DNA of 64,000 bases from Juglans regia (GCF_001411555.2 NC_049907.1:35361866-35425865), one strand, 5' to 3'. Counted from the stretch's first letter, positions 25,071 to 38,709 are shown. Made by a program: numbers and translations. Notes: a model not told the origin generated them from the letters alone.

Positions 25071-26783
25071 TAGGGCTGTGCATCCGGATCCGGATCCGGA
25101 GATCCAAGATGATCCTGATCTAGATTCAGCATTTTAAAAGCGGGCAGATATCCGCCCGGATAAATCAGATTGAAATCTGGGCGGATATCTGGATTTGAAC
25201 CCGGATATACGGTTTCAAACCGGATATCTAGACTTTTTTTTTTATGGGTTTTTTTTTTTTAAAAAAAAAATATGTTTTTACCACTTTTTAAATGCTTTTC
25301 TTTTAAAAAAACTTAACACTTTTTAGAAGGCTTTTTCATCCAAATTTGGACCCGTATCCAGATTTAATACCATATTTTTCTGTTTTAGGCATTTTTTTTA
25401 ACTTTTTTTTATTGCATATTCAATTTTTTGTAAAAAAAAATAAATAATAATAGACATCAACATTCACAATACATTACATACTTTATATTGTTGTTTACAA
25501 GGAACAAATAGTAAAAAATTTAAAAGCAGCAACAAAGAACTATGGAAAAACATTTGAGGTCGAGCTCCTATCCTCTTCAATCTTCATCTCAATTGTGGAA
25601 AACAAAAAATTGGAAATCAAGAAATTAGTAAAAAAATCATATCCTAATTGATATGCATATATATTAGAGAAAAAAAGGGATAGTGAGAAAGTATAATAAG
25701 CAAAATGGCAAGCCATGGAAGATGCAAAACACAATGTTTCTCTTCACCTTTCACACCCCACCATTGTCTTCTCTAAAGCTCATATAAGAGAAATAGAAAG
25801 AGAAATAATGGTGTGAAGAAATGTAGTTCATAGTTTGAGTCATGTGGACAGTTTTCTCATGAACTTCACACAAAATAATCATCTCAGCAGGTCATGAAAT
25901 TCACTTCTTGAGAAAAGACAGATACCTTAATGAGGCTAGAGATCAAGTGAGGCCTATTAAACTGGAGTATGCGTTGGGGTTTCTGATCAGATTTCTCCAG
26001 ACCTAGATCCAAACCAAATAGGGAAAAACGTTTAATGAACATAGTCCCAATAGATCCAAAAAAACAAATAGAACCCAGACACAAATCCAAACCAAAATAT
26101 TATCGATAAATAGAAAGGACAAAACAAACAATCAAGAACAGATTCAAATCATTCACTACTGGCTAGCTGAACGAGTCTGATATGCAAGAGATCTACGAGA
26201 ACTTCAAAACCAAGCCAGAAATATTTCGCACAAACCAAATATATACTATGAAATTTCAAAAACCCCATAAAACATTCAAATCTAGAATGGCAACCAAGAT
26301 TCACAAACCAAATGGTTATGAACTCAAACAAAAATTAAAATCCAGATCTAATCTATCCATATTTACATTTAAAAAGCGATAGATGCTCTCATGGATATGG
26401 ACTCAAACAAAAACGTAAACCCAGATCTAATTTATCCACATCTACATCTAAAAAGCGACGATGCTTACATGAATATGAACTCAAACAAAAATGTAAACTC
26501 ATATTTGGGAGAAGCTGCACTATGAGAGAGTGAGTAACCATATTTGAAACCCATTTGTCCCAAGTTTCCTCAGTAACCAAACAGGAACGAACTAAATCGA
26601 GAGAGAAAGAGAGAGGGAAACCTTGTGGATCTTATTTTATAGCCTTCGGTAGAGACAATGGTGAGAGACCGAAGCCTCAGAGTGAGGGCAACAATTATGC
26701 AGAACATTTGAGGAAGAATTGAGCCACGGTCCCTGTTAGTCACTGGCGGCGATAGATTTCGTTTAGGGATGCTAGGGTTTCGG

Positions 26784-26873
<90 letters not shown>

Positions 26874-27105
26874 ATCGATCTCAAAAAAATTTGTTGGGTA
26901 AATTCATTTCTTAGCCCATATTGGGATCAAGCAGAGGGAAAAGAATCTGGTTACGGATATCTAGTTTAAAAATCGGATCCGGGCGGGTATAAGAATTTTC
27001 TACCCTCCCGGGTTCAATCCGGGCGGATGACCACTCCGATTGACCCAGGTTTCCGGGTTTCAGACCAAACCGGAAAAAAAAATTCGGCCCGGTTCTACAC
27101 CCCTA
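25071..27105. mobile_element. Complete non-autonomous hAT element, 2035 bp
   Basis: Left end TAGGGCTGTGCATCCGG and right end (complement) TAGGGGTGTAGAACCGG form terminal inverted repeats, flanked by a perfect 8-bp target duplication TTATTGAC (25063-25070 and 27106-27113). Subterminal zones are rich in GGATCCGG, CGGGCGGAT and CCGGGTTT motifs at both ends. No transposase frame exists. The interior contains an ~80-bp imperfect tandem duplication (about 26330-26500, AAATCCAGATCTAATCTATCC and relatives), a GA microsatellite and, on the minus strand, an AAACCCTAG leader-like stretch. It may therefore carry a host promoter fragment, which I could not identify. Confidence 0.9.
26786..26872. repeat. 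(GA)n microsatellite, about 43 units
   Basis: An 87-bp uninterrupted GA run inside the hAT element, likely length-polymorphic. Confidence 0.98.
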
Positions 27106-27113
27106 TTATTGAC

Positions 27114-29280
27114 GTATATGCAATTTAATTGTAATTAATGTTTTGATCAGATTTTAAACAATAATTATAATGCATGATAGTAATGAATTGAACAAACTAT
27201 AAAATGCATATTTTCATATTTCTTGTAAATATTTATTAACACAATATGAATAAAACTATTTCTATATGTTGTATCTTAAGATTGTTAAGAACAAATTAAT
27301 AAAAGTTTCTACACTTACAAAAACCGTTGATTTAATGAGAACTATTTCTTTCACATTCATACAGATGAATTATTAGATCATGTTTTTAAATTCAAGCTCT
27401 CTTCTTAAATGATCGTGATCAAGTTCAACTCGAACTCGAACTCGAACTCGAACTTGTCGGCATCCTATTCCAACAGGGATACAACTCTACAAGTCATCTT
27501 TGTGTTAAAACTCTTTAACTGACTGCCTACTCAAACTCTAAGCCATGCACATCTCCACCGTCCACTAGGATTCATTCCCCAATAGAACTCTCTTACAATT
27601 CTACAAATCATCTTCACATTAAAACTGTTAAATCAACTCCTTATATATATGTTCAGCCCTATGCACTTTACGTGTATTCCATTCCTCTTCAAGCCCTAGT
27701 GTAGTTGCTACTTATTCGTATTAATTTGAATAAAGTTTAATTGTTAGAAAAAAAATTAAACTGAACCAACTAATATTCTGGCACCAAAAATTCAAAATTA
27801 AGGCCTGGTTTGGATACATAGTTCAATCGATATGATATAAGATATTTTAAATAATAGTGAGATTTTTTGAGTTAAGATGAAATAAGATAGTTTGTAAAAA
27901 ATTGTATGTTTGAATAATGATATGAGATAAGATAGTTTTGATTTTCTAAGATTTGATAAAGGAAAATACTAAAATCATAACTAGGTATTCCCAGCTGGGA
28001 TCCCAACTGGTTTTTTGTTTTTTTGTTTTTTTTTTTTATGTAATGATTTAAGTAAGTATTTTTTTTATTGATATTGTGAATTTTTTAAAAAATATATTTA
28101 AAAATGATAAAAAAAATACATGAAAAAAAGCAAAAAAAAAAAAAGAAAGAAAGAAAGAAACACACTGGACGGGATCCCTCATGTGTGGGTGTAGAAGCAC
28201 TCTTTGATAAAGGGATGGATGCTACCAATGATTGAGTAATAATTATGAATATATTAATAAAAAATAATATTTATGTGTAATTAAAAAAAAACTATCGTAA
28301 AGAAATTTAAATCTCAAAATATATTAGGAAGTTGTTAGCCGAAATTACTCTATAATTCTAAAAAATAAATTTTCTTTTTTAAAAGATATTAGTCTTAAAG
28401 ATATTATTATTTTAAAAAATAATTTAAATTTCAAAATATATTGGGAAGCTGTTGGTCAAAATTTATAATTTCTCTTTTTTAAAGATATTTTTATCTATTT
28501 ATTTTTCTATATATAAGAAATTCGTCATTTTTTATTCTAATTATAAATTTTAATAATTTTAATTATTGTAATAAATAAGTATATGAATTATGTTGTAGAT
28601 TTGTTTATTTTCTAATAAAACTCTAAAATGCACTTCTATTCAATGCACACAAAATTATCAATTTTTTCTTGAAAATATATTATTTTAATAATGACTTATT
28701 GATTATTTTATTTTAATTACAAATGTTTTTTTTTTTATCGTGTGAGATTCTTTTTACTATTTATATAAGAAAGTAATAAGATAAATTTAAAAATTTACAG
28801 ATAAAATAAAGATATAAAATTAACGGTTTGAATAGATAAAATTATATCATCCGTACAGATTATATGAGATAATCATCGGGCCTAACTTTGCAGTAACAGT
28901 TCGTGGTACATTTTAAAAAATAATAATAATAATAAAAGGACAATATGACAAAAATGGCCTCAAAAGTTCATAAATCTCACCACATGTGCATTGTGCAACT
29001 TATCGTCGGGGTGCACGTTAGCACATTCTGCCTTCTCTCGGCTCTCGCAGACACACAACACAGTGCCCTCTAATTCCAAAGCTCTCATTTTTCCTCCCTC
29101 CCCGGAGTTGTTTCTCGGTAGAGAAAACTCGTCCAGGACATACTAACAGGTAAAACGACAGTTTCAGACTCCGAAAAATTCCTAGATTTTCCTTTTCTTT
29201 TCTCGGTAGCCAAACAGAAATGTAAGCTGTTTGTCAAGGCTTTGATTTTTAGTATGCCTACAGATTAATCAGAATAGGAT
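27114..29280. other. Intergenic DNA between the hAT element and NDUFA8
   Basis: Contains a CGAACTCGAACTCGAACT short repeat at about 27427-27450 and a MITE-like copy near 27800. The phrase GAAATTTAAATCTCAAAATATATT(A/G)GGAAG occurs twice (about 28303 and 28420), pointing to an internal duplication. The last 250 bp should include the NDUFA8 promoter and leader. Confidence 0.45.
27800..27965. mobile_element. Possible diverged MITE of the GATGAGATG group
   Basis: TGGTTTGGATACATAG start and repeated GATATAAGATA / GAAATAAGATAG / GATATGAGATAAGATAG motifs resemble the TCTCATC family in reverse, but the copy is diverged and its right end is not clear. Confidence 0.35.
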
Positions 29281-31591
29281 ATGGCGAGCGCAATCGACGC
29301 ATCGGGAGATCCGATCCCGACATCGGCAGTTCTGACATCGTCATCCAAGCACATATCGCTCAGATGCCAAGCGGAGAACGTGGCCTTCCTCAAGTGCAAG
29401 AAGCAGGATCCTAACCCCGAGAAATGCCTCGACAAAGGCCACCAAGTCACTCGCTGCGTCCTTGGCCTGTAATGCTCTCTTATGATTTTGTTTACTCTTT
29501 TCATTTTATTTGATTTGATTTGCGTCCCTTTTTATCTCAATTTGTGTTCTGTTTGGTCGCTGGGTAAATGTTAAAGAAGAAAGGAAATCCACGTATTGAG
29601 TAGTGACATTTTTTAAATTTGAGACTGTAGGATGAAGTAAAATGTTAAAGAAGAAATGATATTTTTTCGATTACCTATCAAAGAAAATAGAAACTAGAAA
29701 GACCAGAAATATTTGAGAGTTTCAGCTTTGTTAAACTATTAGACTTTCTTCGGAATTCGTGGCAATTAAGTGGAGATTTGGTTTTCTCTGCTGAAATATC
29801 ATTCTAAGTTGAACTCTGAATTTGGATTTTCTTTTAGTAATTGTTTTGTTTCTTTCTGTTGAAGTTCTTTGGTCTAGGCAACATTTCAATGCGAGGATTC
29901 TTGTTATAAATCGGCTAAAGCAGTAGAAATATATACCATTTACTGCATTTCGACATTTAGGTTTGTACCGCTTGATTCTTATAAGGCTCATTCTCACCCA
30001 TGGAACCTAACCCCCAGGTAGACTAGCACAGCAACCCACCTCCATGGCATCCCACTTAAATCGTAGTTTGATCCCTCATCCTAGGGAGAATCAAACCTAT
30101 GGCATGGGGCTCATGCACACACGTTCGCCCTTACCACTTGGGCTACCCACGGGTGGGTTATTATCAGCATTAATTGGTTAAATAAATTGTTACATAACTC
30201 TTGAAGAAAATCTTAAACTTATTTTGCCTTAGGTACCTTTTATTTGAAAAAAAATATCAAATCTCATCTATGCTGTTGGATATTTGAATCTGTTTTAAAA
30301 CCGCTTCAACGATTCTAGGGTTCTTCTTTAATCCATTATGTCTTGAAAATATATTGGCAAGTTTGTTTTTTGATACATCCAACACCCCACTGAAGTTGGT
30401 CCCACAACAAGTAGTATGTTGATACACCAAGCTTGTAAGCAGCAAAACTTTTTTGTCTTTGCTCCTTTTGTAATTTAATGACACCATGCTCAGTTGCCAA
30501 GGTTATTCTTACTACTAATTGTATTTCCTCAGTGATCTGTTACAAAATGGTCCTTTTGTTAATTATAAAAAAAAAATGGTCCTTTTGCTGTCAATTGGTT
30601 TTGGTTTTTTGTGATTTAATTTGAAAAAAATGCATAGTTGGGGGTTACAAAATGAAAATTTCCCCTCCCCCGACATCGCAAGCAGGTGAATGGTGTATGT
30701 CATCGGTGCACCCACCAAATTATAAATTTACAATATGGAAAAAAAAAATTGGAGAAGAAAGTTAGAATCCCCTTTGACTGAAAAGCTTGCATTCCTTTAA
30801 TCCAAATGGGCCAGGAGGATGATCTATCGTGTGTCACACACATCCTACACGAATAGTACTTGATCATTTACTATTATGAAGGTGACATACAATAAAGTAA
30901 TCTGTAGGCTTACGAGGGTGAATTACTTTTGTAGTTCATCAAATAATTTCATATCTTACCATATCTTACCATATGAAGCTCAATTCTGAATCTTGAAGTA
31001 ACATAATTTAGGGAGTCAGACACTTCCCTGGTTTTTCCTCTATGCCCTTGAAGGGTATGTCTACAAATGATTTATCCAACTATTCATCATCAAGCTTCTT
31101 TTGTATGCTGGACTAGCATGTTAAAAAATTTTCCCCCTTTTCCTCATGCTTATTTATTATAAAGGACGAGACAACCTTTCTACTGAGCCTCCTTTCGGCC
31201 TAGTATATATTCGGCTATAATTTGTTAGGCCTGTAACTACCTGTTTGTTTTTAGATATCCATATGGGTAAAATTACATAGTTTGTTCAGGTTGCATAATC
31301 CTCAAGAGAATTTGGATATTTATTTATGGTTCTTGATAATTTATAGTATTTGCTGGGAAGAAATATGTTAAAACATTAGCATGAAAGTTTTTTAGACTTT
31401 TTGGTTCATCATTTGTGCACATCATTTCCAAATGATCTGATTTTTGGCCGCCCTGCAGGCTGAAAGATCTTCACCAGAGGTGCACAAAAGAGATGGATGC
31501 ATATGTTGGATGCATGTATTACAACACAAATGAGTTTGATTTATGTCGCAAAGAGCAGCAAGCATTTGAGAAAGCATGTCCTTTGGAATGA
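29281..31591 (+). CDS. Complex I subunit NDUFA8-like, CHCH domain protein
   Basis: Two exons (29281-29468 and 31459-31591; GT-AG intron of 1990 bp, splitting a Leu codon) encode 106 residues, the usual plant length. Two CHCH helical hairpins are visible. The first has CQAENVAFLKC and CLDKGHQVTRC, both CX9C. The second has CTKEMDAYVGC (CX9C) and CRKEQQAFEKAC (CX10C). These cysteines form disulfides during Mia40-dependent import into the mitochondrial intermembrane space, where the protein is an accessory subunit of NADH:ubiquinone oxidoreductase. There is no cleavable presequence, as expected. The intron carries a SINE copy. The homologue recalled as At5g18800 lies between the bL33 and SCL28 homologues, matching the order here. 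Confidence 0.94.
29992..30172 (-). mobile_element. SINE in the NDUFA8 intron
   Basis: On the minus strand, TAGCCCAAGTGGTAAGGGC (A box, within 30146-30127) is followed about 40 bp on by GGTTTGATTCTCC (B box, 30097-30085). This is a tRNA-derived RNA polymerase III promoter. The body continues GTGGGATGCCATGGAGGTGG. Exact ends and target duplication are not clear. Confidence 0.65.
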
Positions 31592-33655
31592 GACAAGCCA
31601 ATCCCGTGGTCACAATAACATCGGAAGTTTGCATTGAGCAAGTACTGTTGTTGCATACAGTTTTAATTAAGCATGTTTTTCGGCGTGGAGATTGTCACCC
31701 ATTTTTCATGTTCACTGTTCAAATTTTCCGTAGGAAATGCTTCCAGGTCTGGACGACGTTGCCGTCTTTTCAAGCATAATTATTGATGAATGAGCATCCA
31801 TTTTCTAAAATGTAATGACAGACCTTTTTTTCCCTTCTGTTTCTGTTCCGGAAGCATTTAAAATAATAATAATAATTATTATTATTATTATTTTCCTTGA
31901 TGAGAGAGTGAGCGAATGGCTTACAAGACTTGAGCGTGCACCAGAAGTACTAGGACATTAGAAGTACTTCTGATGATAATCTACCAGGAAGTCACCAAAA
32001 CTATTGGAGAATTATAATAAGAAGGTTCTGGTACCCAACAGCCAGTAGTTATAGGGTAGTGCACGTTGTCTTTAAAAACAAAGGGCTATTTTTCATCGGG
32101 AAATTATAATTTCTCAGAACAAATAATTGAAAAAAAAAAAAAAAAAAGGGTGGAAAACGAGCTGCTACATCATTACCATATCAGAGACTAAGAAATAAAG
32201 AAAAATATATGCATCTGCCTCACACCGGCACACACTCAACCTATTGAGTGTAAAAAAAAAAAAAAAGTGAGGTGAAATGTGTGCCGGTGTGGGGCAGATG
32301 CATAGCATTTCCCAAGAAATAATCCATAAAAACAAGCTTCTTGATAAATAGACCTCAAATCGCAAGGACACGAGGTAGTGTGTCTCGCTACACAGTGAAT
32401 CAGTGATAGTGAGATTTCAGTGTGAATGTAACGTGACACCCTCTATGCAACCGTCTAAACAAAACAATCCAACCGATTATCACTACCATCTATTTTTTTT
32501 TTTTTTTTTTTAAGCTCCTAAGATCTCACCGCCTTAGCGGGATCAACCTTCTCTTCTGCTATAGTTAACCATAGTTCATACCCTCATCTCTTGCCCCCGA
32601 CAATGCAGAGAATGTATTAGTGGAAACCTTCCGTGATTTCCAGCCACCATCTCAAGTTCTCAACACCTATTAACAGGACGACTCATTCACGCCAAATACC
32701 ATCAAAGACCAAACCAGCTTTTTAACGTGAAATTTCCCCATACTTCTAAAATCTCTTTTGCTATATGCTGTTTGTTCAGACCCCTACCCCTCATAATTTC
32801 CTGTTTCGTAATACTGTTATATATATCTTGAATTTTTTATTTATTTAAAAAGTTAAGTGGAAATGTGTAACCTCATTATTTCAACTAGCATGCCCTATGA
32901 CGGACACACATCTATCATTCATAGGACAGGTGGCAAGCACCAGCCCACAAGGAATTAATTGCAGTCAAAAATATTTTACGCAGAAAAAAAAAAAAAAAAA
33001 ACTTGTTTTAAACAAGAAACCAGAGTATGCAAATTGTACTACAAATAATCTACTCCCACGTAGTTGCTAAAGGTAACCAGGTCAAATGCCATTTTAGCAC
33101 ACCCCAAAAGCACGGAACAAATCCTAAAGAACTAAACCAACCATACAAACGATCCTCCAAAAATTACAAGCACCCACTTAACTAACAAACAAAACGGACT
33201 CAATCCGACAACACACGTCCGTGCAGTAACAGTAATATCCACAATACTTGTGCTCTTACAGAATACAAGAACGCACAGTCGTTGTCCAGCCAAATTAATG
33301 GCGCTAAATACGCTCTGATCCTGTGAGGAGCACCACATGACCAGCAACATGCAACAGCCATCAGCGAGGACTGCATGGTAAGAATCAAAGGAACGGTCAC
33401 CTTTCTTCTCAATTAACCAATGCAAAATTGATAAAAGGAAAGTTCTCTCTCTAGGGGGCTAATCTTCAATCACCCATCATCACCAACCCATACCATTCGC
33501 GCCAATGGGACCTTGAAAGATCCAATACGTTGAATCATCCCTAGCCCCACAGATAATAATGATAATGATTGTAGGATGTGCTTTAGATGGCACTAGAATG
33601 TATTTCAATACCAGTTCATATAGAAGCCGATCATGAATACATACGGAAAAACATT
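31592..33655. other. Convergent spacer between NDUFA8 and SCL28
   Basis: Holds the 3' untranslated regions of both genes, an (ATT)n run near 31870, several poly-A or poly-T runs, and a small foldback at 32209-32304. No gene seen. Confidence 0.5.
32209..32304. repeat. 96-bp foldback, 27-bp inverted arms
   Basis: TATGCATCTGCCTCACACCG (start of the left arm, 32209-32235) is mirrored by the right arm 32278-32304 with a single mismatch, around a loop containing a 15-A run. This looks like a tiny foldback or MITE-like element. It would form a stable hairpin in RNA. No clean target duplication. Confidence 0.75.
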
Positions 33656-36600
33656 CTACCTGTAGGATCGTGACCGAAATCTTGAAGGACTGTGATCATT
33701 ACCCCTCGGACTCAGTGACCTGCTCGGTGCATAATCTCTTGCAGCACGAGGACTCCGACCATTTTCCCTTGGACTCAGGGACCTTCTATAGTCCCTCTCA
33801 TCACGTGGAGGAGATCGTGAAATTGACCTAGAATGCACTGGTGAACGATAATCATCCCTAGCCCCACGGTCCCTGTATCAATGGCAAGGAACAAAAGTTA
33901 TTTAAAAAATAAAACAAAATAAGAAGAAAAACAGCATATAAATCAGCACATGGGACAAAAAACAGATATATATAAATATATATCTTACTGAAAAATCACA
34001 CCAACTAGAAGCATCTCTATTTTTCACAAACAGATAGAAGTCCAATTCACAAACCATAAAGCTCCATAAACAAAATTAATTCAGCAGAGTTAGTCATCGG
34101 AATCAAAATTAGATGCTTTGCTTTTAGATAGAAGGTTTTCACTCGTATCCTCAGCAAAATCTAATGATCAAAATATGACCTTTACCTGCACCTTCCCAAG
34201 ATTTCTGAACAAAAATATGACACTTGGATCCAAACAGTGACAGTTAAGCTCTATAATGATGCACTGGGTGAACAGCATCTGATAACTTCATAGCTCTCTT
34301 GGCCCCAACTTTCTAAAACCTCAAACTATCTTTTTCTTGGACAATGTCATCATATCTCTACCAGTAAAAACTTTGAATTGCTTCCCTTCTTTGAAGATGA
34401 TTTCTTTCTTTGGCCAAATATTGGCTCAATGTTTCTTTCTTAACTGGATGGTATATGCAAAACAAGATATCAAACACAACAAATTTCTTATGAAAAGAAA
34501 ATTACTTGAGCAGCTTAAATAAGAAAATATAAAGTATTATTGTGATAGAATCATCTCTTGCACCGATTTATCTTAGTCAAGTTCATTCAACGATAGCAAG
34601 CCTCACAAACCAAAATTTGGAGGAAAGTAAGCCCATGCAAGTTGTGTACAAAATAGCTGATGAAGGCGAGATTATAGATAAGTCAATTGATGGAATTTGA
34701 TAGAAATGTAAGCAAGTTTCCCATCACTTTGAGCTCTCTTTTCTAGTTAATCTTTTATTAATCCCGAAGTCTTTGAAGTCTCCCTTTTCACTTTAATGTC
34801 TGCATAAAAAGGGCACCAGCAGATATTATTCATTGCAACACGTGCTACATTATGTCCAAGAGACAACAAACTCCTTATGGCAAAAGTCACAACATAGGAA
34901 TTCATCAAGGGTTCAACTTTCAGAGATTTCTTCTCTTGGTAAGAATTAAAATTTTTCCAAGATCCCAAAAGTAAAGCAGCAGGATTTTCACAATCTCGCA
35001 CCAAAAGGGAAAAAAAGAAAGAAAGAACTGCAATCCTCATTTGACAAAATCCCTTATATTAACCATTTTGCAACTTCAGTACATATGCCATCATTGTTGT
35101 GAAGATATAAAAAAGAATTTCTCCTTAGGAAGTATTACAGAACTATACAATTCACCAAGAAATAATAACAAAAGAAAATAATACAGATAAAACATAACAG
35201 GATAACAAATTGCCAGAGATGGAAGGCATCAGGAAATAGCTTTCAAACATCAAATAGACTAGCATTAGCATTAGTTTTGTGTCATTATTGCTAGCAATGA
35301 TTGATCTTAATTATAGCAGTTCAAAATTAAACCTGTATACTGATTCTCAAGATGGTTTTGAAATAAAATTATGTATCAAATCAATCATCTATGAAAACAG
35401 ATATCCTGCAAGTGTTTCCGTATGATCCTTTCTCTTACCAAATGAAACCAGTCTGCCCAAATAGGACTAACATTTGGGAATGCTAGTTGGAAATTTTAGT
35501 TCTTGAGACATATTTGATTGTGAAAGTGGTGCGGTCAATCGAGAATATGTTTGGAAAAATTTTAGCGAGATGCAATTTTTTGAGATTAATCCTTTGTGTT
35601 TCGTTTTTTTTTTTTTTTGTTTTTTTTTTGGGTTGGGGATTGGGGGGACATAGAAATTGACACACCTGGTTAGATGAGAGTTTTTTTACAGAAAATTTAA
35701 AAAAAAAATAGTTTTGGTGTTTAAGAGATGGTTGAATTGGAAGCTATAAAATATTCCACAAGTTTTTTAAACCAAACGTGTACTAAAATTTTAAGCTCAC
35801 ATTACAAATATAAATTTACATGTATACTCAATGCATTTGACGTACTGCATTACATAACCAAAGCAGTGGTAGCATCCATTAGTTTTCTGCCTTACATAGC
35901 AAACCCAGAGCATAGAGACAGGACAAGGTTTGTAGCAAATGGACAATGAAAGCAACACCGTTGGTCAGATGTATGGCTTTGTTAAGTTGAGTTGACTATT
36001 ATCGCATGGGCAACAATAATATTTTTTTGAAATTCTATCTACCCACTATGTTCCAAACAACTTGTTCATGTTTTATCGGGCAATGTCACATAAGTTCTAG
36101 GCATATAGGAGAAACATACGCATTGTGCCATGAATCTATGCTGCCATATATTTTTTTTGATAAGTAAAAATATTATATATATATATATATCAATAGGAGT
36201 AACAGTCTATGCTGCCATATATAACAAAGAAAGGCACAATGTATACTGAGAATCTAATTTTATTTTTTATAGGTATGGATACTGAGAATCCAATAATAAT
36301 TCATCGACTCAAAACTTTTGCCTGACCACAACAAATGAAATGAACAAACAGAATATGCAGAGGATTATAACAAAGCAGTTGTGCATACCCCATGGCACCA
36401 AAAAGATTAAAAGAACCATAATAGTACTCCAAGCATTGTAGCACTGAATTTCTTTTTCAGTGCATATAGCATTGAAGTTTTTTTTTTTAGGAGGTGACAT
36501 ATAGCATGAAAGTATTAAGAATGACAAAAACAACAACAATCCCCAATTTTTAATGGAAAGTCTTCTAAGAGATAAAATCCAAACCTTGAGTCATGCCTAG

Positions 36601-38295
36601 CTGGTGTAGGTGACCTTGAGTAAGCTGTGAGGAGTAAAAATAAGTTTAGCAGGAATTTAAAGCAACAAACAGTTCTTTTCACAAAAGAACTACAAATAAT
36701 ACTTTTCCAACTTCATAAAAATAAATTGATTGCAAAAGCGAAGGTTCAAACTAACAGCGGTATCGGCGTCTAGGAGACCTTGGTGGAGTTCTCCTTCTGC
36801 TTCCTCCATATCTACCACTTTTTTTAGGTGTACAGGGTAGGAATGTAAAACAGAGTCAGCAGGCGCTTGATAAGGTAAACAGTTTATCACAATTTCAAAG
36901 ATGATTCCAGACACCAAAAAGGCCTTACTGGAAAATTGAAAATAACTGAAATGTTGTTATACCTTGTACGGGAAGTTACACGCATTTCTTGAGGTGTTTT
37001 TCTGTTCTCCTCAGCAAACACAATTCTTATTTCACGTCCACCAATAATTGTATGGTTCAGTTGTTGTTTTGCTTCTGCAGCATCTTCAGCATAACGGTAC
37101 TTCACAAATCCAAAGCCTCGTGGCTCCCTATATGTACAAAAAAAAAAAAACATGATTCACTCCCTCAAATTAACTGTATAAAGAACTTGGACCACAACGT
37201 CAACAAATAATAAACAATTTTCCGTTTTCACGAAAATATTTGCTTAATGAATTATACCGTTTTCAACATGCACACTTATACACATTCACACACATAAACA
37301 TTACCACACAAATATTACAATAGATATGTAGCACCAAACTCATCTATATCCTTATATTCTTGAATATGCCATGACTTATAGTGTATTTTATTCAGAGTTT
37401 CAAACCAATATTTCAATATTAGACATGCTTTCAACTCTGGAAAATAATTTTTAATGTTACTTGAGAACTCATAAATGATCTGCGTACAAAGAGATATAGT
37501 AGTGAGCAGTGGAACCATTGTTGATTGATTTTAAGCATAAAACCTACAAAACAATGAATGGGTTGCTGTATTACGAAACAAAACATAAGGACAGCACCTA
37601 GATACATCTCTAGGCACTTGCTACAAGTAACTTAACTTGACGGCATATATGAACTGAGAACTATAATATATGTATATTAATCTCCCAATCAAGTTTTCAA
37701 CAAACTTACCTTGACAAAGCAAATCATTCAAAGTGTGACTCTTGATCAAACAGATTAAATCAATCAAATCAACCAGTGCAATACACACAATAAGCAACCA
37801 ACAGCCAACACATATAGTGCAGACGAAAAACATACCCGGTATAGTAGTTCTTTGGTAGATAAACATCCTTCACGGGACCATATCGCTCGAATGGAATCCT
37901 CAGGTCTTCTGTCCTGCACATCGTAGTTCAAAATCTCAAACATTTCATTCTTTAAAAGTGGAGTATTCGCTGATTACATTAAGAGTTTAGAAAATAGTTA
38001 GAGTTGAAATTTGAAGAGAAATAATATCACGATGATCGGACACCACAAAACAGGGACAATAATACAAAATTTTCTATTGAGAAAAAGACCTGAAGAAGAA
38101 AGGAAAATACCTTGCGTCAAGGGGGAGATTGCGGACCAGCAAACCAGAAGGAGCCGGGGAGCGACGGTCTCTGTAGGATCTGCCTTCTCGATAGCGATCG
38201 CGAGGTTCATCTTCGTATCGCTTGCGACCGCGTGGCGGGGTTCTGCTCCGCCGGCGAGGGCTGTAGCTTCTGCTACGGCTCCTGTACCTCGCCAT
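33656..38295 (-). CDS. SCL28: SR splicing factor, SC35-like (SCL28 type)
   Basis: Six coding exons (38295-38111, 37913-37836, 37127-36963, 36817-36756, 36624-36585, 33872-33656) with matching phases give 248 residues. The N-terminal Arg/Ser-rich extension (MARYRSRSRSYSPRRRSRTP) is the mark of the plant-specific SCL subfamily. A single RNA-recognition motif at about residues 52-128 has RNP2 LLVRNL and RNP1 RGFGFVKY, then FAEENRKTPQEMR. The C-terminal RS domain has many SPR and RSRS repeats and ends RSRSYR. The protein acts in nuclear pre-mRNA splicing. The match to SCL28 rather than SCL30/30A/33 rests on KYRYAEDAAEA and GGREI.IVFAEENRKTPQEMR, recalled from memory. The last intron is 2.7 kb. 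Exon 4 begins after a purine-rich acceptor (TAAAAAAAG), which is weak and could be alternatively spliced. Confidence 0.9.
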
Positions 38296-38417
38296 TGCTG
38301 CAGATTCTCTTACTTTTGCTCGCGATTAAAAGCCGATTGAGAAACCCTCGGAGTGGAGAGGGCTTGAACTTTGAACACGGATCACAGATACAAAACCCCA
38401 ACCCTAACCCCTGACCC

Positions 38418-38427
38418 AAACCCTAAA
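38418..38427. promoter_or_regulatory. Telo-box upstream of SCL28
   Basis: AAACCCTAAA, next to AACCCTAACCCC at about 38399-38411, lies 105-130 bp upstream of the SCL28 start codon. Such motifs occur near the start site of genes active in dividing cells. A role here is inferred only from position. Confidence 0.5.
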
Positions 38428-38709
38428 CCATGGAAAAGGGGGGGAAAGATGCGCTCGATATAATATAGACGTGTGTTGGGCGTCGTTTGGAAAGTTTTGG
38501 AGGGAGGGGATAAGGTCGTGGGAAACTAAAGCGGCTACTATACAGTGAGCAATGAGTCAGTGATTGCCTGAAGCCCTTTGCTCTGGGCCTTAATTCGGCC
38601 CATTGTTATGTTGGACTTAAGGCCGTATGCCGCCCAATGTGGGCCTGAACCATTTGTTTCGAGACCCGTTATCCTGAATCTTATTGATATCTGACATTAA
38701 AGACGAATA

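Noticed and set aside
26570..26969. Frames encoding (SL)n and (RE)n
   Set aside because: They are translations of the GA microsatellite.
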